A stretch of 64,000 bases of DNA from Sphingomonas_B tabacisoli (GTDB lineage Bacteria; Pseudomonadota; Alphaproteobacteria; Sphingomonadales; Sphingomonadaceae). The stretch spans positions 1 to 64,000 of the forward strand of contig NZ_JBHUDY010000001.1 of the NCBI RefSeq assembly GCF_042678385.1. The letters are read 5' to 3'. The translations under genes were made by a program, and so were the position numbers. This document shows positions 55,193 to 63,119 of this stretch, one piece after another; position 1 is the stretch's first letter, and each line of letters begins with the position of its first letter. The notes under the pieces are model-generated. The model made no database searches. It was not told the DNA's origin and saw nothing but the letters and a program-made list of their open reading frames with translations.

Positions 55193-55596
55193 TTGCCGAG
55201 CCTCAAGGTATCGAGGATGAGGCTCTTCGCGGTCTGAAGAACCTCGACATTGTTTTTGTAGGCGCGGGCGGTCTCCAGCATGTCGACCATCTCGCGGCTC
55301 TCGTCGACCGCCGATTCGAAGACGTCGCCATTGGCGTCCGCCATCGGGTGGTTGGGATCGTAGCGCTTGGTGGGGGCGGGGCCGGCGGTGACGACCTGTT
55401 TGACGTCGACCGTGGCGAGCCCGCTCGCCTTGTCGTAGCTCGTCTGGAACACCGGCTTCATCGACCTGTAGGCGGCCGCCTCGCTGCCCGCGACGCCGCC
55501 GGCGTTCGCAAGGTTGGACGCCGTGGTGTTCATGCGCACGAGCTGCGCGGACATCGCGCGGCCGGCGACGTCGAAGATGGTCAAGGGTTGCGCCAT
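55189..55596 (-). CDS. flgC: flagellar proximal-rod protein FlgC
   Basis: 135 residues; N-terminal SAQLVRMNTTASNLANAG and C-terminal EMVDMLETARAYKNNVEV. Rod subunit. Confidence 0.94.
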   Translation of the reverse strand: MAQPLTIFDVAGRAMSAQLVRMNTTASNLANAGGVAGSEAAAYRSMKPVFQTSYDKASGLATVDVKQVVTAGPAPTKRYDPNHPMADANGDVFESAVDESREMVDMLETARAYKNNVEVLQTAKSLILDTLRLGK

Positions 55597-55598
55597 GC

Positions 55599-55955
55599 TT
55601 ATTCGCCTTTCAGCGCGCGCGTGAGCGTCTGGATGCGCCCGTTCAGGAAGGAGAGCGTCGACTGGTAGGCGACGGCGTTCTCGGCGAACTTGGTCTGCTC
55701 GGTGTTGAGCTCGACCGTGTTGCCGTCGAGCGAAGGCTGCAGCGGCACGCGGTATTTGGTCGCGGCTTCGATCGCCTGCGACATGCTGGCGCCCGGCTGC
55801 TCCGCCGCGCTCAGCGCCGAAGCGAAATCGATGTCCTTCGCCTTGAACCCCGGTGTGGAGGCATTGGCGATGTTGGAGGCGAGCAGGCCCAGCCGCTGCG
55901 AGCGCAGCGCCAGTGCCTTTTCGTGCACGCCAAACAGATCGTCACCCAGTGCCAT
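55599..55955 (-). CDS. flgB: flagellar proximal-rod protein FlgB
   Basis: 118 residues; ALRSQRLGLLASNIANASTPGFKAKDIDF at the N-terminus (middle omitted here in function terms) is the rod signature, with the C-terminal FAENAVAYQSTLSFLNG. First gene of the flgBCDEFGHIJKL operon; the start at 55955 is 23 nt from the expected sigma54 transcription start. Confidence 0.93.
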   Translation of the reverse strand: MALGDDLFGVHEKALALRSQRLGLLASNIANASTPGFKAKDIDFASALSAAEQPGASMSQAIEAATKYRVPLQPSLDGNTVELNTEQTKFAENAVAYQSTLSFLNGRIQTLTRALKGE

Positions 55956-55988
55956 GTCGGCCCCTCGCGAATGTTGCGCGGGATTATG

Positions 55989-56005
55989 TGCAACGGCCGT
56001 GCCAA
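55989..56005 (-). promoter_or_regulatory. sigma54 (-24/-12) promoter of the flgB operon
   Basis: On the minus strand TTGGCACGGCCGTTGCA, a full match to the sigma54 consensus YTGGCACG-N4-TTGCW. It sits about 35-50 nt before flgB and points into the rod-hook operon. An activator of the FlbD/NtrC type is expected but not in the window. Confidence 0.85.
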
Positions 56006-56145
56006 CTGGCCTCTGGGCGGCGCCACGACCCCGAACCGGCAGCGACCGGCAACATCTTGCCGCCGCACGGCAATCCGGCTTGCCGGTCCGGCTGCCAAGC
56101 CTGTCACTCGCGCGATTGGCCCGGCTCTTGCTGAACACGAGCGCG

Positions 56146-56802
56146 ATGATCGATGCATCCGCTCTCGCTATTTTCCTCGACCCCGTCGCCCTGGCGATCG
56201 TGGGGGGCGGCACCTTGCTGGCGACCGCTGCGCGCGGCCCGCTTCAGGATACCGTGAACGCGCTTCGGGCGCTGTCCGTGCTGGTGCGCCGTCCGTTCGA
56301 CTTCGGTCCGGCCCGCGCCGAGCTCGCCCATGCCGAGCGTGTGGCCAGCGCCAAGAGCTTGCTCGCGGTCGACTCGCACTTGCTGAAGGACGCCGATGTG
56401 GCCCGCGGCGTCGAGGCGGTCGCGGACGGCGCCGGGCCCGACGAGGTCGAGCAGCTGCTCAACCGGCTGCGGATCGACCGGCACGAACGGCATGTGGTCG
56501 TCCACGATTTCTGGTCGGCCGCTGCCGAAGCGGCCCCTGCGATGGGCATGGTCGGCACGCTGATCGGCCTGGTGCGGATGTTCCGGTCGATGGACGATCC
56601 GGCGACGATCGGCGCGGCGATGGCGATCGCGCTGCTTGCGACGCTATACGGCGCGCTGTTCGCCAATCTGGTGGCCGCGCCGATCGCTGCCCGGCTCGCG
56701 CGCCTCTCGCGCGCGGAAGAGAAGGAACGGCGCGCGCTGATCAAGCCGTTCCGCGCCTTTGCCGAGCGGGAGAAGCCCTTGCCGCGGAGCCGCGCCGCCT
56801 GA
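56146..56802 (+). CDS. MotA/TolQ/ExbB-like stator channel protein (second copy)
   Basis: 218 residues, three predicted membrane segments (about 6-25, 125-150, 165-190), with the stator pattern AAAEAAPAMGMVGTLIGLVRMFRS that places it in the MotA/TolQ/ExbB family. Shorter than MotA (287) at the other locus. Start ATG at 56146; the upstream region is weak in ribosome-site signal. Its TGA overlaps the partner's ATG by one base. Confidence 0.82.
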   Translation: MIDASALAIFLDPVALAIVGGGTLLATAARGPLQDTVNALRALSVLVRRPFDFGPARAELAHAERVASAKSLLAVDSHLLKDADVARGVEAVADGAGPDEVEQLLNRLRIDRHERHVVVHDFWSAAAEAAPAMGMVGTLIGLVRMFRSMDDPATIGAAMAIALLATLYGALFANLVAAPIAARLARLSRAEEKERRALIKPFRAFAEREKPLPRSRAA

Positions 56803-57290
56803 TGCGCCTCGCTTTGCCCCGATCCGCGCGGCCGCTCTGGCTGATCACGCTCGCCGACCTGTCGCTCTTGCTGGTCGGCTTTTTCGTGTTCCTGCAAGCG
56901 ACCGCGCACAAGTCGCAGCCCGAACAGGCGGCGATCCAGGCGGGCATCCGCCAGGCATTCGGAGGCGAAGCCGCGCCGCGGCTCGCCGTCGAGGCCAATG
57001 CGATCACCGGCTTTGCCGCCGGCAGCGCCGCGCTTCCCCGCGATGCTGCCGCAATCGCCGCCTGGGCGAAGGATGCGCTTTCCGACCCGCGCACCAAGCT
57101 GGTGGTCACCGGCTACGCCGACGGCTCGCCGTCCGATCGCGCCAGCGGCAGTGCGCTCGCGCTTGCCGGCCTTCGCGCCGAAGCCGTGGCGGCGACGCTC
57201 ACCGGCATTGCGCCGGACCGTATCCGACTTTCCGCCGCGAGCGTGCCGGGCGCGCGCCGCGTCACCCTTACCATTTCCTACGATCCCTGA
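56802..57290 (+). CDS. MotB-like partner of the second stator pair
   Basis: 162 residues: one membrane helix with an Asp in LITLADLSLLLVGFFVF, at the place of the MotB proton-carrying Asp, and a short OmpA-like C-terminal domain (KLVVTGYADGSPSDRASGSALALAGLRAEAV). About half the length of MotB at 44951. Probably forms a stator- or ExbD-like complex with the preceding gene. Confidence 0.78.
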   Translation: MRLALPRSARPLWLITLADLSLLLVGFFVFLQATAHKSQPEQAAIQAGIRQAFGGEAAPRLAVEANAITGFAAGSAALPRDAAAIAAWAKDALSDPRTKLVVTGYADGSPSDRASGSALALAGLRAEAVAATLTGIAPDRIRLSAASVPGARRVTLTISYDP

Positions 57291-57302
57291 CGGAGCCGAA
57301 CC

Positions 57303-57779
57303 ATGCTCTCTTTCTTCCTCATGGCCGTGGCAGCGCCGACGGACCTCACGCTCCTCGACCGCGCCGCGGAGATTTTCGCCGGCGCGCCGCGCGGCACGCC
57401 GGGCGGCCCGCTGGCGCCGATCGACCGGCGCCTGCGCCTTGCCGCGTGCGGCTCCAGCCCGGAATTCACCTGGCGCAGCGATGCGCACGACGCGATCGTC
57501 ATCCGCTGCCCGGATAATAATGGCTGGCGAATCTTCGTCACCGTCGCTGCCGCACCGGCCGCGGTGCAGGCGACGGCGGTCAAGGCCGAGCCGGTCATTC
57601 GCCGTGGCGATCCCGTCACGATGGAGGCCGGCCGCGACGGTTTCGCGGTCAGCGCCGACGGCATCGCGATGAACGATGCGGCGCCCGGCGCCCGGCTTCA
57701 GATCAAGGTGGAAGGCGCGAAAGCGCCGGTCCAGGCGATCGCCGTCGAAGCCGGCAAGGCGACGCTTCCCGGCTGGTGA
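57303..57779 (+). CDS. flgA: FlgA-like P-ring assembly chaperone
   Basis: 158 residues. A short hydrophobic N-terminus may act as a signal peptide, followed by a low-similarity N-terminal domain with RLAACGSSPEFTW and a SAF-like C-terminal domain (VIRRGDPVTMEAGRDGFAVSADGIAM). Chaperones FlgI into the P ring in the periplasm. Adjacent to the stator pair and flgM. Confidence 0.8.
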   Translation: MLSFFLMAVAAPTDLTLLDRAAEIFAGAPRGTPGGPLAPIDRRLRLAACGSSPEFTWRSDAHDAIVIRCPDNNGWRIFVTVAAAPAAVQATAVKAEPVIRRGDPVTMEAGRDGFAVSADGIAMNDAAPGARLQIKVEGAKAPVQAIAVEAGKATLPGW

Positions 57780-57790
57780 GCAACTTTTTC

Positions 57791-57817
57791 TAAAGGTTCT
57801 CCGCAACCGGCCGTTTC
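57791..57817 (+). promoter_or_regulatory. sigma28-type promoter of flgMN
   Basis: TAAAGGTT (one mismatch to TAAAGTTT), exactly 11 bases, then GCCGTTTC (GCCG core). Start expected near 57825, about 30 nt before the flgM ATG. FliA control of its own anti-sigma factor fits the known circuit. Confidence 0.7.
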
Positions 57818-57857
57818 AGTCATTCGGAACCCTCGCTAGCCAGGAAAGGACGCGGGC

Positions 57858-58148
57858 ATGATTGATCCGATCGGCGTAACGCCCGGCACCGTCCCCAGCG
57901 GACGCGTCGAAAGCGATGGCAAGGCCAAGGTCGTCCGCATCGATGCGGTGCGCGCAGCCGAGCCGGCGGTGGTTGCGGAAACCAGCGTGCGGGAAACCGC
58001 AAAGGCGCTTGCTTTCCGCCCGCCGGTGGATCTGGAGCGCGTCAGGCAGATCAAGCAGGCCCTTGCCGACAAGGGCTATCCGATCGTTCCGTCCACGATC
58101 GCCGACAGGATGATCGAGGCGCAGATGAGATGGGTGGACAACAAATGA
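57858..58148 (+). CDS. flgM: anti-sigma28 factor FlgM
   Basis: 96 residues; disordered N-terminal half and a C-terminal sigma28-binding helix region (DLERVRQIKQALADKGYPI and STIADRMIEAQ). Holds FliA until exported through the finished hook. Its stop overlaps the flgN ATG. Confidence 0.9.
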   Translation: MIDPIGVTPGTVPSGRVESDGKAKVVRIDAVRAAEPAVVAETSVRETAKALAFRPPVDLERVRQIKQALADKGYPIVPSTIADRMIEAQMRWVDNK

Positions 58149-58453
58149 CGCGGACCGAAGCGCTGAAGGCGGTGATCGCCTCGCTGCAGAACGAGCTGGC
58201 GGCGTTGAAGAGCTTCGACATCGAGGCGCTGGCGGCCGCGACCGCGGAAAAGGAAGGCCGGATCGGCGTGCTTGCCGCGCGCAACGACAATCCTGTCTCG
58301 ACCGAGGAACGCGCCCTTGCCGAAGAGGCGATGCGCCTGAACGAAACCGCGCGCGCCTATGTCAATCTGATGAGCGCGAACGTGAAGCAGCGCCTTGAAG
58401 CGCTGACCGGCATTCGCCCGGTCGCCTACGCGCCGACGAGGGCGGTGGCGTAA
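58145..58453 (+). CDS. flgN: FlgN-like export chaperone
   Basis: 102 residues, almost entirely helical with a long coiled region (IASLQNELAALKSFDIEALAA and heptad-like pattern), next to flgM as usual. FlgN chaperones FlgK and FlgL for export. Low sequence complexity makes the call mostly positional. Confidence 0.75.
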   Translation: MTRTEALKAVIASLQNELAALKSFDIEALAAATAEKEGRIGVLAARNDNPVSTEERALAEEAMRLNETARAYVNLMSANVKQRLEALTGIRPVAYAPTRAVA

Positions 58454-58456
58454 TCT

Positions 58457-58604
58457 AGCCCCTCTCCCGCGAGCGGGAGAGGGAGGGGCCCGCCGCGAAG
58501 CGGTGGGAGGGTGAGGGGCTGTTAAGGCTCGGCGCCCATTACCCTCACCCCGCTCGCGCCCGCAGGCGCGAGTCGCCCTCTCCCGCAAGCGGGAGAGGGG
58601 CTGT
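58457..58604. repeat. palindromic repeat element, family C
   Basis: A composite palindrome in the flgN-transglycosylase gap. It has two self-complementary stems (CTCTCCCGCGAGCGGGAGAG near 58462 and CTCTCCCGCAAGCGGGAGAG near 58580) and further GAGGGTGAGGGGCT-type inverted pieces between them. It ends about 10 nt before the sigma54-type promoter and could stop readthrough from flgMN. Confidence 0.8.
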
Positions 58605-58613
58605 TAACCAGAA

Positions 58614-58630
58614 CTGGCACAGGTCTTGCT
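58614..58630 (+). promoter_or_regulatory. sigma54-type promoter of the transglycosylase-flhA-fliA operon
   Basis: CTGGCACAGGTCTTGCT matches the -24/-12 consensus YTGGCACG-N4-TTGCW except for one position, with correct spacing. Its start would fall near 58642, about 20 nt before the next gene. Confidence 0.75.
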
Positions 58631-58662
58631 GATGTCGTCCCGAAAATAACCGGGACTCGTGA

Positions 58663-59499
58663 ATGACCGTCGCGACGCTTCAATCGCTGCTTTCGACCGG
58701 AGGGGTTCAGTCCGCTATTCAGCGGGCGAGCCTGAAGACCGGCGTCGACTTTTCCTATCTGCTTGGCCAGGCGCAGGTCGAATCCAGCCTGCGCCCCGAT
58801 GCCAAGGCGAGCACCAGCAGCGCCTCTGGCCTCTATCAGTTCGTCGAACAGAGCTGGCTCGGCGCGGTCAAGAAGCATGGGGCCGAGCACGGCCTCGGCT
58901 GGGCCGCGGACTCGATCAGCCAGGGCGCGAACGGCCGCTATTACGTCTCGGACACGGCGACCCGCGATTACATCCTGAAGCTGCGCAACAACGCCGACGT
59001 CTCGTCGCTGATGGCGGCCGAATATGCGTCGGACAACAAGGCCGAGCTGCAGACCGCGCTGGGCCGCGACGTCGGCGGCGTCGACCTCTATATGGCGCAT
59101 TTCCTGGGCGTCGGCGGCGCGAAGAAGTTCCTGACGGCGCTGAGCAGCGATCCCGGCGCCTCTGCCGCGCAGCTCTTCCCGGCCGCGGCCGCGTCGAACC
59201 GCGGCGTGTTCTTCGGCGAGGGCGGCCGCGCCCGTTCGGTCTCCGAAATCTACGACCGCTTTGCCGCCAAGCTGCAGAAAGGCGCGGAGGTTGCCGCCGG
59301 CGGCAATGCGTTGCCGGCCATTGCCGCTCCCGGCAAGATCGACCCGCTGCAACTCGCGGTGATCGAGCAGGACGCCGACCGGCCGGAGGTCGCGACGCTC
59401 GATCAGCTTCTCGCCTCGGCCGACAAGAGCTCGCTGATGCGGCCGTCGCCGGCCAATGCGCAGCTCGCCTATATGCTGCTCGCGAGCATGGGGGCGTAA
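58663..59499 (+). CDS. flagellar-locus lytic transglycosylase (SLT domain)
   Basis: 278 residues with the SLT catalytic Glu in GQAQVESSLRPDA and SASGLYQFVEQSW, but no signal peptide. Such enzymes open peptidoglycan for the flagellar rod where FlgJ lacks a muramidase domain. Its C-terminus (about 220-278) is a non-catalytic tail. Precedes flhA by three bases. Export could use the flagellar apparatus; this is inference. Confidence 0.88.
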   Translation: MTVATLQSLLSTGGVQSAIQRASLKTGVDFSYLLGQAQVESSLRPDAKASTSSASGLYQFVEQSWLGAVKKHGAEHGLGWAADSISQGANGRYYVSDTATRDYILKLRNNADVSSLMAAEYASDNKAELQTALGRDVGGVDLYMAHFLGVGGAKKFLTALSSDPGASAAQLFPAAAASNRGVFFGEGGRARSVSEIYDRFAAKLQKGAEVAAGGNALPAIAAPGKIDPLQLAVIEQDADRPEVATLDQLLASADKSSLMRPSPANAQLAYMLLASMGA

Positions 59500-59502
59500 C
59501 CG

Positions 59503-61593
59503 GTGGCATCGCTCGCTCTCACCCCCGCCGCCGCGGGCAAGGCCGGCCGCCTGGCCGCGCTTCCTGCCGGCATCCTGATCCTCGTGCTCCTGATGGTCGT
59601 GCCGATCCCGGCCGGCCTGCTCGACGTCTTCTTCGTGATGAACATCATGATGTCGATCGCCGTGCTGATGGTCGCGCTGAACGCCGAAAAGCCGCTCGAC
59701 TTCTCCAGCTTCCCGACCGTTCTGCTGCTGTCGACCCTGTTCCGCCTGTCGCTGAACGTCGCCTCGACGCGCGTCGTGCTGGTGCACGGGCATGAAGGGA
59801 AAGCGGCCGCGGGCCATGTCATCGAGGCGTTCGGCGCCTTCCTGATCGGCGGCAATTATGTCGTCGGCCTGCTGGTTTTCTCAATCCTCGTCATCATCAA
59901 CATGGTGGTGATCACCAAGGGCGCGGGCCGCGTGTCCGAAGTGTCGGCGCGCTTCACTCTCGACGCCTTGCCCGGCAAGCAGATGGCGATCGACGCCGAT
60001 CTGAACTCCGGCCTGATCACCCCCGACGAAGCCAAGGCGCGGCGCGTCGAGACCTCGGTCGAGGCCGATTTCTACGGCTCGATGGACGGTTCGTCCAAGT
60101 TCGTGAAGGGCGACGCGGTTGCGGCGCTGCTGATCCTGGGCGTGAACGTCGTCGGCGGGCTGATCATCGGTGTTGCCAGCCACGGCCTCGGCGTGTCGGA
60201 AGCCGCCAAGACTTACGTCCTGCTCGCGGTCGGCGATGCGCTGGTCGCGCAGATTCCGGGCCTGTTGCTGTCGATCGCCGCGGCCGCCATCGTCACCCGC
60301 GTCGCTTCCAGCCATGACCTTGCCGGCCAGATCGGCTCGCAATTCGCTTCGCCCCGCACCTGGGCGCCGGTCGCCGCGATCCTCGGCATTATCGGCGTGC
60401 TGCCCGGCATGCCGCACATGATCATGCTGCCGGCGGCCGCGCTGGCGGGCTTTGGCGCGTGGAAGCTGTCGAAAGCCAAGACCGCCGCGGATGCGATCCC
60501 GGCGCCGGCAAACGACGACACGCCGGCCGATCTCAGCCGCATCGACTGGTCCGAAGTGTCGGACGCGATGCAGGTCAATCTGGAAATCGGCTACGGCCTC
60601 GTGCCGCTGGTGGACGAGCGTCAGGGCGCGCCGCTGATGGCGCGCATCACCGGCGTGCGACGGCAGCTCTCGAAAGAGCTGGGATTCGTCGTCCCGCAGG
60701 TGCGGGTGCGCGACAATATCTCGATCGCACCCTACAATTACCGCATCCTGGTCAACGGCGTCGTCGTCGGCGAGGACACGGCCTCGCCGGACGAAATGCT
60801 GGCGCTCGACACCGGCCAAGCGATCGGCCGCTTGCCCGGCAAGCAGGCCAAGGACCCGACCTTCGGGCTGGACGCGGTCTGGATTTCGCCGAACGACGCC
60901 GATGCGGCGACTGCCGCGGGCTTCATGGTCGTCGATGCCGGCACGGTCATCGCGACGCACCTCAACCACCTGCTGGGCGCACATGCCGCCGAGCTGCTCG
61001 GCCCCGACGAAGTGCAGAGCCTGCTCGACCGGCTGAAGGAATCGGCCGCGCAGCTCGTCGCTTCGCTGTCGCCGACGCCGGTGCCGCTGACGACGCTTAC
61101 GCAAGTGCTGCGCTCGCTGCTCGCCGAAGGCATTCCGCTGAAGGAATTCCGCCGCATCGCCGCCGCCATCGCCGTCGCCGCGCAGCGGACGCTCGATCCG
61201 GAGGAGCTGGTCGAAGCGATCCGTCCCGATCTCGGCGCGCTGATCATCCAGCGGCTGTGCGGTCCGCGCGAGGCGCTCAAGGTGATGACCCTGGAGGGTG
61301 GGCTCGAAGCCATTCTCGGCCAGGCGGTCCGCTCCGATCCGTCGAACCGGCACATGGTCGAGCCGGAGCTTGGCCGGCGGATCATCGACGCCTTGCAGCA
61401 GGCCGCGCGGCCGCTGATCGCCGCCAACCAGCCGTTCGCCCTCGTCGTGCAGCCGGCCGTCCGGCTCGCCGTCCGCAAACTCGTCCGCGCGTCGCTTCCC
61501 GACACGCCGGTGATGAGCTTCCTCGAAGTCCCTGAAGACAAGGCCGTCGAAGTGGTCGCCGTGATCGGCGCCCCCGAGCGGCTGGCCGCGTGA
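59503..61593 (+). CDS. flhA: flagellar export gate protein FlhA
   Basis: 696 residues: eight membrane helices in the first about 320 residues with the FHIPEP-type region seen as ASTRVVLVHGHEG and AIDADLNSGLI, then a cytosolic four-subdomain region that docks chaperone-substrate complexes. Energises export with the proton gradient. Start GTG at 59503. Confidence 0.96.
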   Translation: MASLALTPAAAGKAGRLAALPAGILILVLLMVVPIPAGLLDVFFVMNIMMSIAVLMVALNAEKPLDFSSFPTVLLLSTLFRLSLNVASTRVVLVHGHEGKAAAGHVIEAFGAFLIGGNYVVGLLVFSILVIINMVVITKGAGRVSEVSARFTLDALPGKQMAIDADLNSGLITPDEAKARRVETSVEADFYGSMDGSSKFVKGDAVAALLILGVNVVGGLIIGVASHGLGVSEAAKTYVLLAVGDALVAQIPGLLLSIAAAAIVTRVASSHDLAGQIGSQFASPRTWAPVAAILGIIGVLPGMPHMIMLPAAALAGFGAWKLSKAKTAADAIPAPANDDTPADLSRIDWSEVSDAMQVNLEIGYGLVPLVDERQGAPLMARITGVRRQLSKELGFVVPQVRVRDNISIAPYNYRILVNGVVVGEDTASPDEMLALDTGQAIGRLPGKQAKDPTFGLDAVWISPNDADAATAAGFMVVDAGTVIATHLNHLLGAHAAELLGPDEVQSLLDRLKESAAQLVASLSPTPVPLTTLTQVLRSLLAEGIPLKEFRRIAAAIAVAAQRTLDPEELVEAIRPDLGALIIQRLCGPREALKVMTLEGGLEAILGQAVRSDPSNRHMVEPELGRRIIDALQQAARPLIAANQPFALVVQPAVRLAVRKLVRASLPDTPVMSFLEVPEDKAVEVVAVIGAPERLAA

Positions 61594-61601
61594 GGTCAAT
61601 A

Positions 61602-62339
61602 ATGGCTACGCAACCGCTTTCCTCCCCCACCTACACGCGCACCGGAGCCAATCCGGCGGCTGCCAATGAAGCGCTGATCCGCGAGCATATGCCGCTGGTC
61701 CGCCGCATCGCCTGGCACGTGCACGGATCGGTCTCGAGTTCCGTCGAGGTCGAGGATCTGGTGCAGACCGGCCTCGTCGCCTTGGTCGAATCCGCCTCGA
61801 GCTTCGAGGATCGCGGGCAGGTCACCTTCGCCCAATATCTCTCCACCCGCATTCGCGGCGCGATGATCGACGAGCTCAGGCGCCAGGCGACGATCACGCG
61901 CGGGGCGATGCGCCGCCGCCGCGAGATTGCCGAGGCCGAGTCTGCGTTATCCGTTCAGCTTGGGCGGCCGCCGTCCGACGAGGAGCTGGCCTTCCAGCTC
62001 GGCGTGCCGACCGAACGGTTGCGGCAGGAACGGGACGCGGCCCAGCCGGTCCGGTTCGAGCCGATCGACGGCGTCTATACCGACGACAATCCCTGGTTCA
62101 TGAGCGAGGACCCGAACCCGTTCGAGCTGCTGGAAAGCGAGGATCTGCGCCAGGCGCTGATCGCCGCGATCGGCAAGCTTTCCGAGCGCGAGGCGCAAGT
62201 GATCCAGCTCTATTATGTCGAGGAACTCAACCTCGAGGAAATCGGGCTGGTGCTGGGCGTCGGCGCGGCGCGCGTCTGCCAGATCAAGAAAAGCGCGCAC
62301 GACCGGCTGAAAAAAGCGCTCGAAGCGCGGATCGGCTGA
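61602..62339 (+). CDS. fliA: flagellar sigma factor FliA (sigma28)
   Basis: 245 residues: region 2 (HMPLVRRIAWHV, VEDLVQTGLVALVES), region 3, and region 4 helix-turn-helix (LEEIGLVLGVGAARVCQIKKSA). Directs late flagellar genes; targets in this window are the promoters before motA and flgM. Start at 61602 (GAGG seven bases upstream) rather than the GTG at 61590 overlapping flhA. Confidence 0.94.
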   Translation: MATQPLSSPTYTRTGANPAAANEALIREHMPLVRRIAWHVHGSVSSSVEVEDLVQTGLVALVESASSFEDRGQVTFAQYLSTRIRGAMIDELRRQATITRGAMRRRREIAEAESALSVQLGRPPSDEELAFQLGVPTERLRQERDAAQPVRFEPIDGVYTDDNPWFMSEDPNPFELLESEDLRQALIAAIGKLSEREAQVIQLYYVEELNLEEIGLVLGVGAARVCQIKKSAHDRLKKALEARIG

Positions 62340-62342
62340 GCG

Positions 62343-63119
62343 TCAGACCACCTCGACCGAGACTCGCTGCTCGTTCATCGTGACCGGCCCGAAGCTGGTG
62401 AGGAAGGCGACATCCGCGGCATCCCGTCCGACGCCGATCTTCGCCATCTGCCCTTCCTGCGCCATGCCGGTGGCGTCGACGAGATGCCATTCGCCGCCCA
62501 GAAACACTTCGGCGACGGCGTGGAAATCCGGCGGCTCGACCTTCGGCGCATAGACCGAGGCGAAGCGCGCCGGCACCCCGCCCGCCCGGGCGAGGGTGAT
62601 CAGCAGGTGCGTGAAGTCGCGGCAGACGCCCTGCCGTTCGACGAACGTGTCGGTCGCGGTCGTGCTCGAGCGACTTGCGCCCGGTGTGTACAGGATGTTT
62701 TCGCCGATCCAGTCGCGCACCGCGGCCACGCGCGCGCCGCCGCGCACCGTGCCGAACGTGCGGTTGACAAAGGGCTGGAAACGGTCGGACGGGCAATAGC
62801 GGGACGGCAGCAGATACTGGACAGTCTCGCCAGGCAGCAGGTGCGGCGGCACTTCAGGCAGGGTGGAGATATCGGCCAGGATGCGATTGATCGCGACCGT
62901 CGCGCTATAGTCCACCGTCAGCCCGCGCTCCGCCTGGACCCAGATGCGATCCCCGATCCCGTCCTGCGCGGCAACGCGCGCGATATGGGTGCATTCCGAG
63001 AGCCGCGTGGACGCATCGGCGACGGATTGCTCAGGGATAGCGGCGGCTTCGATCTGAAGCAGGATGTCCGTGGGGGCATCGAACGCATAGTCGAGCCGCG
63101 CTTCGACCCGCAGCTTCAT
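62343..63119 (-). CDS. transglutaminase-like cysteine protease family protein
   Basis: 258 residues with the Cys-His-Asp triad: Cys in RQGVCRDFTHL, His in PPDFHAVAEVF and Asp in WHLVDATGM. N-terminal beta domain (about 1-100) typical of bacterial transglutaminase-like proteins. No signal peptide. Probably a peptidase or protein-modifying enzyme. It overlaps the downstream minus-strand hydrolase by four bases and is convergent with fliA. Confidence 0.88.
   Translation of the reverse strand: MKLRVEARLDYAFDAPTDILLQIEAAAIPEQSVADASTRLSECTHIARVAAQDGIGDRIWVQAERGLTVDYSATVAINRILADISTLPEVPPHLLPGETVQYLLPSRYCPSDRFQPFVNRTFGTVRGGARVAAVRDWIGENILYTPGASRSSTTATDTFVERQGVCRDFTHLLITLARAGGVPARFASVYAPKVEPPDFHAVAEVFLGGEWHLVDATGMAQEGQMAKIGVGRDAADVAFLTSFGPVTMNEQRVSVEVV

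Noticed and set aside
56055..56075. A sigma54 promoter for the second stator pair (CCGGCAACATCTTGCC)
   Set aside because: The GG-to-GC spacing is one base short and several consensus positions are missing.
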